The notes beneath the pieces are model-generated. The model was not told where the DNA came from, did no database searches, and saw only the letters and a list, made by a program, of their open reading frames with translations. A program made the position numbers and the translations under genes. A stretch of 6,333 nt of DNA, taken from Bordetella parapertussis (GTDB lineage: Bacteria > Pseudomonadota > Gammaproteobacteria > Burkholderiales > CAIKXV01). Below, one piece after another: positions 1 to 5,066 of the stretch (the stretch's first letter is position 1; each line of letters begins with the position of its first letter). The DNA lies in the NCBI GenBank assembly GCA_945877995.1, contig CAMDXD010000244.1, positions 1 to 6,333 on the forward strand, read 5' to 3'.

Positions 1-1
1 G

Positions 2-526
2 GCGAACCCGGGCCTCAACTACGCGTCGTCGGGCACCGGCACGATCCACCATCTCGCCGCAGAGATGCTGCGCTCGATGATCGGCGCACAATTCGTGCAC
101 ATCCCCTACAAGGGTGCCGGACCGGCGATGGCCGACGTGATCAGCGGCCAGGTGCCGTGGATGTCGATCGAGTACGCTCCTGCCGCACCGATGATCAAGG
201 CTGGCAAGCTGCGTGCGATCGCCCTGGCCACGCCCAGGCGCGTTACCGGCATCGATGTGCCGACCGCCGCCGAAGGCGGCGTGCCGGGCTGGGAAGTCAC
301 CAACTGGTATGCGGTGTTCGCACCCGCCGGCACCAGCCCCGAGATCGTCGACACACTGTCGAAGGCGATCGCGCGCGGACTCGGCTCGGCGGAGGCGAAG
401 GAACGCCTGTCGTCGCTCGGCGCGATCCCGATCGGCGGCAGCCCGTCGGAGCTGGCCGCGCTGGTCAAGTCCGAGCTCACCCGCTGGTCGGCGATCGTCA
501 AGGCGGCCAACGTCAAGATCGACTGA
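2..526 (+). CDS. Bug-family (TTT) tricarboxylate-type substrate-binding protein, 3' part
   Basis: This is the C-terminal part (174 residues) of an extracytoplasmic solute receptor of the tripartite tricarboxylate transporter class. The frame is open from base 2 and the start lies outside the window. It aligns by eye without large gaps to the C-terminal half of the complete Bug protein at 3365-4354. Shared landmarks are a SSGTGTIHH block (SSGSGGLGH in the other), the ligand-loop element FVHIPYKGAGPAMADVISGQ, a GKLRAIALAT strand, a VPTAAEGGVPGW segment, the APAGTSPEIVD turn and the terminal VKID. Bug proteins bind small carboxylates, amides or related acids in the periplasm, but the ligand cannot be predicted from sequence. 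Family members are about 320-330 residues, so roughly 150 N-terminal residues and the signal peptide are missing. Nothing suggests a pseudogene; the truncation is the window edge. The family call is firm, the substrate unknown. Confidence 0.93.
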   Translation, partial: ANPGLNYASSGTGTIHHLAAEMLRSMIGAQFVHIPYKGAGPAMADVISGQVPWMSIEYAPAAPMIKAGKLRAIALATPRRVTGIDVPTAAEGGVPGWEVTNWYAVFAPAGTSPEIVDTLSKAIARGLGSAEAKERLSSLGAIPIGGSPSELAALVKSELTRWSAIVKAANVKID

Positions 527-578
527 GGCCGGAGGCGGAAGTCCGAGGGGCAGGCCAGAGGCCGAACCCAAGGGGCAG

Positions 579-584
579 TACAAT
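579..584 (+). promoter_or_regulatory. Possible -10 box (TACAAT) upstream of the lyase gene
   Basis: TACAAT matches the sigma-70 -10 consensus at five of six bases. It is a rare AT-rich patch in a very GC-rich gap, 71 bases before the lyase ATG. I find no TTGACA-like -35 at 15-19 bases upstream, so it would need an activator or a poor -35. It is inferred as the promoter for the lyase-dehydrogenase-binding protein unit. Confidence 0.4.
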
Positions 585-594
585 CCGCGCTCCT

Positions 595-631
595 GCGGGC
601 ATCGCCCGCGACCGCAGCTGGCCTCGGCCAG
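595..631 (+). repeat. Two consecutive inverted repeats in the leader of the lyase gene
   Basis: GCGGGC-ATC-GCCCGC (595-609) and CTGGCC-TC-GGCCAG (618-631) are perfect dyads separated by eight bases. They lie between the putative -10 box and the ATG at 656. Neither is followed by a T run, so they do not look like a classical intrinsic terminator. As RNA they would form two short GC hairpins in the 5' leader; as DNA they could bind a regulator. GC-rich sequence makes short dyads common, so function is uncertain. Confidence 0.4.
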
Positions 632-655
632 TTGTGCCTGACCGGGACACTGCAC

Positions 656-1549
656 ATGCCTTCATCCTCCGCCCGCCGCCGCCTGCGCGAACGCCTGACC
701 ACTGGCCCGCTGCTCGTCGCGCCCGGCATCTACGACGCCTACGGCGCCCGCCTGACCGAGATGGCCGGCTTCGAAGCGGTCTACATGACCGGCAATGGCG
801 TGTCGGCCAGCCTGCTCGGCCGCGCCGATGTCGGCCTGATCGACCTCACCCTGTTTTCGCAGCATGCCCACCGCGCAGCCGCGGCGGTCGACATCCCGCT
901 GATCTGCGATGCCGACACCGGCTATGGCAATGCGGTGAACGTGCGGCGCACGGTCGAGGAATTCGAGGCTGGCGGCGTCGCCGCGATCCACCTGGAAGAC
1001 CAGGTGATGCCGAAGAAGTGCGGGCATATCCCGGGCGCACGGCCCGTGGTATCCCTGCTCGAACATGCGAAGAAGATCGAGGCTGCAGTCGCCGCGCGCC
1101 GCGACCCCGACTTCCTGATCATCGCGCGCACGGATGCGGCAGGCGGACTCGGGCTCGACGAGGCGATCGCACGTGCGAAGGCCTATCGTTCGGCCGGCGC
1201 CGACGTGATCTTCGTCGAGATGAAGAACAGCCCCACCCTGCTCGACGACATGAAGCGCGTGACCGGCTCGGTCGATGCCCCCGCACTGGTCAACGTCGAG
1301 GAGAGCGGCGCGCTCGGCCAGCTCACCGCGACGCAGCTCGAGGCGCTCGGCTTCCGCATCGCGATCTATCCCGGGCTCGCCCGCTACGCGGCCGGTTTCG
1401 GCATCCGCCACGCGCTCGACACCCTGAAGCGCGACGGCAACACGAAGGGCGCGCGCGACCGCATGCTGTCCTTCAAGGACTACAACGAAGCGCTCAAGCT
1501 CGACGACATCGTCGACTGGGAACAGAAATACCTGCCGCCCGCCGGCTGA
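656..1549 (+). CDS. Isocitrate lyase/PEP mutase superfamily C-C lyase (methylisocitrate lyase-like)
   Basis: A 297-residue member of the ICL/PEPM (beta/alpha)8 superfamily, close to the usual length of PrpB, dimethylmalate lyase and related enzymes. Visible motifs in order: APGIYDAYGARL (22-33), the YMTGNGVSAS substrate segment (43-52), the Mg2+-binding DADTGYG (85-91), HLED (112-115), the catalytic loop KKCGH (120-124) with Cys122, and IIARTDA (155-161). KKCGH fits the isocitrate lyase signature and argues for Mg-dependent retro-aldol cleavage of a 2-hydroxy or related di/tricarboxylate rather than phosphonate mutation. Likely substrates are 2-methylisocitrate- or 2,3-dimethylmalate-like acids; oxaloacetate decarboxylase activity, known for some relatives, is another option. 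I chose ATG 656 because the N-terminus there (MPSSSARRRLRERL) is normal for the family. An in-frame TTG at 632 would overlap the second leader dyad and has no ribosome site. GGGA about eight bases upstream of 656 is a weak Shine-Dalgarno. The dehydrogenase follows after 34 bases. Confidence 0.9.
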   Translation: MPSSSARRRLRERLTTGPLLVAPGIYDAYGARLTEMAGFEAVYMTGNGVSASLLGRADVGLIDLTLFSQHAHRAAAAVDIPLICDADTGYGNAVNVRRTVEEFEAGGVAAIHLEDQVMPKKCGHIPGARPVVSLLEHAKKIEAAVAARRDPDFLIIARTDAAGGLGLDEAIARAKAYRSAGADVIFVEMKNSPTLLDDMKRVTGSVDAPALVNVEESGALGQLTATQLEALGFRIAIYPGLARYAAGFGIRHALDTLKRDGNTKGARDRMLSFKDYNEALKLDDIVDWEQKYLPPAG

Positions 1550-1583
1550 TCCAACGACCCTCGAGAACCCGGAGCCATACGTC

Positions 1584-2609
1584 ATGCCGACACTGATGCT
1601 TTCGAAGAACTTCATCGACGAACACGCCACGCGGCTGGCGCAGATCGAGAAGGACAACAACACGACGTTCGAACTGGTGCGACTCGACCCGAAGCTCGTC
1701 TACCTGCCCGACGAGATCGCCTCGCGCATCGACGCCGGCTTCCTGTCGCGCGACATCCGCTTCGGTTCGATGTCGCATGCCGGGCATTACGAGCCGGTGC
1801 CGGAGGCCTGCCCACACTTCTTCAAGCCGATCGACCAGTCGAAGGGCTTCAAGTGGCTGCAGATCGCCAGCGCCGGCATCGACCGACCGATCTACGGCGA
1901 ACTGATGGCACGCGGCGTGCGCGTGTCCACCGGTGCCGGCACCCATGCCGAGCCGATCGCCCAGACCACGATCGGCGCGATGCTTATGCTGTCGCGCGGC
2001 TTCATGAAATGGCTGCCGGCGCAGCGCGCCCACAAGTGGCATGCGCTGCGTGACACCGAGGCCCCGAAGGACCTGCGCGGACAGACGATGGTCATCGTCG
2101 GCGTCGGCTCGATCGGCGGCTTCACCGCGCCGATCGCCAAGGCCCTCGGCCTGAAGGTGATCGGCGTGCGGCGCAGCCCGAAGCGGCCCGACGACGTGGT
2201 GGACGAGATCGTGCATCCGTCGAAGCTCGACGAACTGCTGCCGAAGACCGACTGGCTGATGCTCTGCTGCCCGCTGAGCGACGAGACGCGCGGCATGATC
2301 GATGCACGCCGGCTGGCGCTGCTGCCCAGGGGTGCCCACCTGATGAACGTCGCGCGCGGCCCGGTAGTGGTCGAGCAGGACTTGATCGCCGCGCTGCGCT
2401 CCGGCCACCTCGGCGGCGCCTTCCTCGACGTGTTCGAGACCGAACCGCTGCAGGCCGAATCGCCGCTATGGGATATGCCGAACGTGATCTGCACGCCGCA
2501 CAACTCGTCGACCTCGGACGGCAACGAGTCGCGTGTCGCGTCGATCTTCCTGAACAACCTCGACCTGTGGTGCAAGGGACAGCCGCTGGTCAACGAAGTG
2601 AAGGCCTGA
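1584..2609 (+). CDS. D-2-hydroxyacid dehydrogenase (NAD(P)-dependent)
   Basis: A 341-residue cytosolic member of the D-isomer-specific 2-hydroxyacid dehydrogenase family, which interconverts 2-oxo acids and D-2-hydroxy acids. The C-terminal part holds the Rossmann fold with GVGSIG at 173-178. The second strand ends KVIGVRRSP (191-199); Arg196-Arg197 in place of the usual Asp suggests NADP(H) preference. The catalytic set is complete: Arg258 in NVARG, Glu287 in DVFETEP and His306 in CTPHNSS. The N-terminal substrate domain includes LQIASAGID (92-100), the equivalent of the family's substrate-contacting loop. GGAG at 1571-1574, nine bases before the ATG, supports this start. The next gene begins one base after its stop, so the two are probably translationally coupled. 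The actual substrate (glyoxylate, hydroxypyruvate, a branched oxo acid or a malate-like acid) cannot be assigned. Annotation as phosphoglycerate dehydrogenase would be over-specific, because there is no C-terminal ACT domain. Confidence 0.93.
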   Translation: MPTLMLSKNFIDEHATRLAQIEKDNNTTFELVRLDPKLVYLPDEIASRIDAGFLSRDIRFGSMSHAGHYEPVPEACPHFFKPIDQSKGFKWLQIASAGIDRPIYGELMARGVRVSTGAGTHAEPIAQTTIGAMLMLSRGFMKWLPAQRAHKWHALRDTEAPKDLRGQTMVIVGVGSIGGFTAPIAKALGLKVIGVRRSPKRPDDVVDEIVHPSKLDELLPKTDWLMLCCPLSDETRGMIDARRLALLPRGAHLMNVARGPVVVEQDLIAALRSGHLGGAFLDVFETEPLQAESPLWDMPNVICTPHNSSTSDGNESRVASIFLNNLDLWCKGQPLVNEVKA

Positions 2610-2610
2610 G

Positions 2611-3315
2611 ATGAAGACGCTCCACGTCATCAGTGCCGGCGCGATGCAGGCGGTCGTGACCGGACTGACCCCGGCGTTCGAGAAGGCATCGGGCGCGCGG
2701 CTGTCGGCGACCTTTGGCGCGGTCGGCCAGCAGAAGGCCCGCGTGCTCGCCGGCGAACCGGCCGATGTGATCCTGCTGACCCCCGAAATGCTCGACGACC
2801 TCGCGGCCACTGGATGGGTCGTGCCGGGTTCGCAGCGCACGCTCGGCCGGGTCGGCATGGGCGTGGTCGTGCCGAAAGGCCATCCGCCGGTGGACGTGTC
2901 CACGCCGGAGGCGCTGCGCGCGACGATGCTGTCTGCCACGCTGGTGGTCTATCCGGACCCGACAATCGCATCTGCCGGGCGCAATTTCGACAATGCACTG
3001 ATCAAGCTGGGCATCCGCGACGCGCTCTCCGACCGCATTCGCCACTTCCCGAACGGCAACGTGTCGATGACCTGGCTCGGCGAGCAGCGCATCCCGGGCT
3101 CGATCGGCGTCACCCAGGTGAGCGAGATCAAGCCGATCCCGACGATCGACCTGCTGGCCGAGATCCCGGGCGACCTGCAGGTGATCACCGCCTACGGTGT
3201 CGCGCGCGCGGCCCATGCGGCCGAGCCCGCGCTCGGCCAGGCTTTCCACGACCTGCTGCTGTCTGCAGACGGTCGCGAGGCAATCGTCGGCGCGGGGTTC
3301 TCCCCGCTCGATTGA
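2611..3315 (+). CDS. ModA-like substrate-binding-domain protein without signal peptide
   Basis: A 234-residue protein with the type II periplasmic-binding fold seen in molybdate-binding ModA. It starts directly at the first core strand (LHVISAGAM, 4-12). It continues with AFEKASGARLSATFGAVGQQ (22-41), GEPADVILL (48-56), GRVGMGVVVPKG (79-90), a YPDPTIASAG hinge segment (114-123) and a ModA-like C-terminus, LLLSADGREAIVGAGFSPL. There is no hydrophobic leader. An in-frame TGA at 2599-2601, with no start codon between, rules out a longer N-terminus, so the product is predicted to be cytoplasmic. The SSG ligand contact typical of ModA is replaced by AVG (37-39), so molybdate is unlikely to be its ligand. 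AAGG at 2601-2604, inside the preceding gene, is the likely ribosome site. The one-base gap suggests it serves the dehydrogenase or its pathway, perhaps as a metabolite-binding partner or sensor; that role is inference. The fold call is good, the function unknown. Confidence 0.8.
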   Translation: MKTLHVISAGAMQAVVTGLTPAFEKASGARLSATFGAVGQQKARVLAGEPADVILLTPEMLDDLAATGWVVPGSQRTLGRVGMGVVVPKGHPPVDVSTPEALRATMLSATLVVYPDPTIASAGRNFDNALIKLGIRDALSDRIRHFPNGNVSMTWLGEQRIPGSIGVTQVSEIKPIPTIDLLAEIPGDLQVITAYGVARAAHAAEPALGQAFHDLLLSADGREAIVGAGFSPLD

Positions 3316-3352
3316 CGGGTTAAAGTCCTCGGCAAACAAGGACAACGCTCCG

Positions 3353-3360
3353 AAGGAGGA
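3353..3360 (+). promoter_or_regulatory. Strong Shine-Dalgarno site fixing the start of the second Bug protein
   Basis: AAGGAGGA is a near-perfect match to the anti-Shine-Dalgarno sequence and ends four bases before the ATG at 3365. It decides this start over longer in-frame options, such as one at 3197 inside the preceding gene. It predicts markedly higher translation than for the neighbours, as expected for an abundant periplasmic receptor. Confidence 0.88.
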
Positions 3361-3364
3361 GAAC

Positions 3365-4354
3365 ATGAGAGCACCCGTTCCGCGACAGGATGCCGCGCGC
3401 CTGCTGTTGCTCGCGTCGGCCGCGCTGCTGTTACCTTTTTCAGCCGCAGCCCAGCCGGCATTCCCGGCCAAGCCCATCCGCCTGATCTGTCCGTTCACCC
3501 CGGGCGGCCCGACCGACCAGACCGCACGGCTGCTGGCGCAGAAGGTGACCGAGTCCTGGGGCCAGCAGGTCCTGGTCGAGAACCGCGGCGGCGCCAATGG
3601 CAACATCGGCATGGAACTGGCGGTGAAGTCCCCGCCCGACGGCTACACCTGGGTGATCGCGACAGTCGGCACGATCGCGGTGAACCCGTCGCTCTACAAG
3701 CTGCCGTTCGACATGCTCAAGGACTTCGCGCCGGTGATCCACCTGACCAGTTCCCCGGCGGTGCTGGTGGTCAACCCGTCGCTGCCGGTGAAGTCGGTGA
3801 AGGAACTGATCGCGCTGGCAAGGAAGCGTCCCGGCGAACTCACCTTCGGCTCGTCCGGTTCGGGTGGCCTCGGGCACATCTCCGGCGAGATGTTCAAGCA
3901 GTTGGCCGGGCTCGACATGGTGCATGTGCCCTACAAGAGCTCCGCGCCGGCCCTGATGGACCTGCTCGGCGGCCAGACCTCGATGCAGTTCGAGAACACG
4001 ATCAGCGCGACGCCACACATCCGCAGCGGCCGGCTGCGTGCGCTGGCGGTGACCACCGAGACGCGCTCGCCGGTGCTGCCGGGCGTGCCTACAGTGGCCG
4101 AGTCCGGATTGCCGGGCTACGCCAACAATTCCTGGAACGGCATCCTGGTGCCGGCAGGTACGCCGCGCGAGATCATCAACCGCGTCAACGCCGAACTGGT
4201 GCGCATCCTGAAAGAGCCGGACGTGCGCGAACGGCTGACCGGGGTCGGTGCCGACATTGCCGGGAGCACCCCGGACGCGTTCGGCGCGATGATCCGTTCC
4301 GAGATCGAGAAGCTGGCCAAGGTCGTGAAGACGGCAAAAGTCCGGATCGACTGA
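3365..4354 (+). CDS. Bug-family (TTT) substrate-binding protein, complete
   Basis: A 329-residue extracytoplasmic solute receptor of the tripartite tricarboxylate transporter class, at normal family length. The N-terminus is a clear Sec signal peptide: Arg residues, then a hydrophobic core (LLLLASAALLLPF, 13-25) and an SAAA-QP cleavage site after about residue 29. The mature protein begins FPAKPIRL and carries the Bug hallmarks in order: CPFTPGGPTDQTAR (42-55), VENRGGANGNIG (71-82), PPDGYT (90-95), FGSSGSGGLGH (161-171), HVPYKSSAPALMDLLGGQ (187-204), RLRALAVTTETR (223-234) and LVPAGTPREI (261-270). It would present a carboxylate-type ligand to a TctA/TctB permease, but no permease genes are in the window. 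It follows the ModA-like gene by 49 bases. A TAAAGT hexamer at 3321-3326 in that gap could be a weak -10 box, though I see no convincing -35. The ligand is unknown. Confidence 0.95.
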   Translation: MRAPVPRQDAARLLLLASAALLLPFSAAAQPAFPAKPIRLICPFTPGGPTDQTARLLAQKVTESWGQQVLVENRGGANGNIGMELAVKSPPDGYTWVIATVGTIAVNPSLYKLPFDMLKDFAPVIHLTSSPAVLVVNPSLPVKSVKELIALARKRPGELTFGSSGSGGLGHISGEMFKQLAGLDMVHVPYKSSAPALMDLLGGQTSMQFENTISATPHIRSGRLRALAVTTETRSPVLPGVPTVAESGLPGYANNSWNGILVPAGTPREIINRVNAELVRILKEPDVRERLTGVGADIAGSTPDAFGAMIRSEIEKLAKVVKTAKVRID

Positions 4355-4398
4355 GCCCGCCAGCCCGATCCATGCAGCGCGGCAACGGCCAGCATCAT

Positions 4399-4427
4399 TT
4401 GAGCTCCCGGCGCTGCGGGAGTAGAGT
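4399..4427 (+). promoter_or_regulatory. Sigma-70-type promoter for the VOC gene
   Basis: TTGAGC (4399-4404) and TAGAGT (4422-4427) are separated by exactly 17 bases. Each hexamer keeps four of six consensus positions, including TTGA and TAnAnT. It lies in the gap after the second Bug gene, about 59 bases before the VOC ATG. This is the best-formed promoter in the window and suggests the VOC gene can be transcribed independently of the upstream unit. Confidence 0.55.
4404..4421 (+). repeat. Perfect inverted repeat in the promoter spacer (possible operator)
   Basis: CTCCCG-GCGCTG-CGGGAG is a six-base perfect dyad with a six-base centre. It occupies almost exactly the space between the putative -35 and -10 boxes of the VOC promoter. 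The position suits a repressor or an activator that bends or blocks the spacer. There is no T run after it, so it is a poor terminator candidate for the preceding Bug gene. Confidence 0.45.
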
Positions 4428-4486
4428 GCATAGCCGGACATCATCCAACCGCGGCCAGACCATGCCGCGACCCCGAGGAGACAGAC

Positions 4487-4954
4487 ATGACCCAGTCGCG
4501 CGTTCCCGTGCATCACATCAACATCGGCTGCCGCCGTTCGGACCTGCCGAAGATCGAGACGTTCTACGAAGGGCTGCTGGGCCTGAAGGTCGGCTATCGG
4601 CCGCCGTTTCCGTCAGAGGGCATCTGGATGTACGACGGCGACCACCCGCTGCTCCATGTCGTCGTCCGCTTCCCGGAAGACTGGACCGGCATCGACGAGG
4701 CGCATTCGGGCTACGACCACACCGCCTACCACTGCGTCGGGGTTGACGACTACCGCTCGCGCATCAAGGCCCTCGGCGTCGAATACGAAGAGCAACTGGT
4801 GTCGACCAATGCCTACCAGGTGTTCACCAAAGACCCGGTCGGCAACAAGGTCGAGCTGATCTTCCCGGACGAGACGGTGGCCAACGGCGTCGCCGAAGGC
4901 ACCCTGTCGTCGTCGCAGTTCGCCACCCGGACGAAGATGCCTGAAACCGTCTGA
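4487..4954 (+). CDS. VOC-family (glyoxalase/dioxygenase superfamily) metalloenzyme
   Basis: A 155-residue protein of the vicinal oxygen chelate superfamily, made of two beta-alpha-beta-beta-beta modules. Module one starts VHHINIGC (8-15) and module two DHTAYHCVGVDDY (77-89). The family-typical ending DPVGNKVELIF is at 116-126. Probable metal ligands are His10, His57 (in LLHVVV), His78 and Glu123, one at each expected module position, so the protein should be a metal-dependent enzyme. VOC members include glyoxalase I, methylmalonyl-CoA epimerase, ring-cleavage dioxygenases and fosfomycin-resistance enzymes; I cannot choose among them. Methylglyoxal handling or epimerisation of a branched acid intermediate would suit the neighbours. 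GAGGAG at 4475-4480, six bases before the ATG, supports the start. It has its own likely promoter upstream and an intrinsic terminator directly after. The last 25 or so residues form a Ser/Thr-rich tail outside the fold. Confidence 0.88.
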   Translation: MTQSRVPVHHINIGCRRSDLPKIETFYEGLLGLKVGYRPPFPSEGIWMYDGDHPLLHVVVRFPEDWTGIDEAHSGYDHTAYHCVGVDDYRSRIKALGVEYEEQLVSTNAYQVFTKDPVGNKVELIFPDETVANGVAEGTLSSSQFATRTKMPETV

Positions 4955-4975
4955 TTCCCAGCTGGCAGTACCCCG

Positions 4976-5006
4976 AAGCCGCGGTTCGGTAGAATCGCGG
5001 CTTTTT
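4976..5006 (+). terminator. Intrinsic terminator after the VOC gene
   Basis: AAGCCGCG (4976-4983) pairs perfectly with CGCGGCTT (4996-5003) across a 12-base loop. The stem runs into a TTTTT stretch (5002-5006). It begins 21 bases after the VOC stop codon. It is the only classical hairpin-plus-T-run terminator I see in the window, and it separates the VOC gene from the MmgE/PrpD gene. Confidence 0.85.
4990..4995 (+). promoter_or_regulatory. Possible -10 box (TAGAAT) inside the terminator loop
   Basis: TAGAAT matches the -10 consensus at five of six positions and sits in the loop of the terminator, 71 bases before the MmgE/PrpD start. Initiation would fall in or just after the T run. No good -35 is visible 15-19 bases upstream, which lowers confidence. 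It is the only promoter-like candidate in the gap. Confidence 0.4.
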
Positions 5007-5014
5007 CACGCCCG

Positions 5015-5038
5015 TCGCGCGCCGTGGATCGCGCGCCG
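5015..5038 (+). repeat. Tandem 10-base direct repeat in the MmgE/PrpD leader
   Basis: TCGCGCGCCG occurs at 5015-5024 and again at 5029-5038, separated by TGGA (14-base period). Because GCGCGC is self-complementary, the two copies can also pair as a hairpin with an eight-base loop. It could be a regulator-binding pair, an RNA structure near the ribosome site, or simply a product of GC-rich composition. Confidence 0.4.
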
Positions 5039-5066
5039 CGTGCCACCCGCATGCCAGGAGCCGTAC

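Noticed and set aside
632..658. In-frame TTG at 632 as an earlier start for the lyase
   Set aside because: No Shine-Dalgarno is visible, it overlaps the second leader dyad, and ATG 656 gives a family-typical N-terminus and length.
157..1596. Long + strand open frame (about 479 codons) spanning the first Bug gene and the lyase
   Set aside because: It runs out of frame through two genes with clear family motifs, and its product is Arg/Pro-rich with no recognisable domain. This is the usual shadow frame in GC-rich DNA.
3197..3364. Earlier in-frame start for the second Bug protein, inside the ModA-like gene
   Set aside because: It would bury the signal peptide behind 56 extra residues. The strong AAGGAGGA before ATG 3365 and the leader peptide decide the later start.
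2590..3612. - strand open frame opposite the ModA-like and second Bug genes
   Set aside because: The + strand genes have conserved motifs and ribosome sites; the antisense product shows none.
4372..4746. + strand frame of 124 codons starting in the gap before the VOC gene
   Set aside because: It overlaps most of the VOC gene in another frame, has an Arg-rich product and no ribosome site, and covers the promoter region.
4963..4980. Possible sigma-54 promoter (TGGCA at 4963) before the MmgE/PrpD gene
   Set aside because: The required GC of the -12 element is not at the correct spacing after the GG; the bases there are AA.
5051..5066. ATG at 5051 as the start of the MmgE/PrpD gene
   Set aside because: It is out of frame with the conserved protein, and the AGGAG site at 5056-5060 serves ATG 5067.
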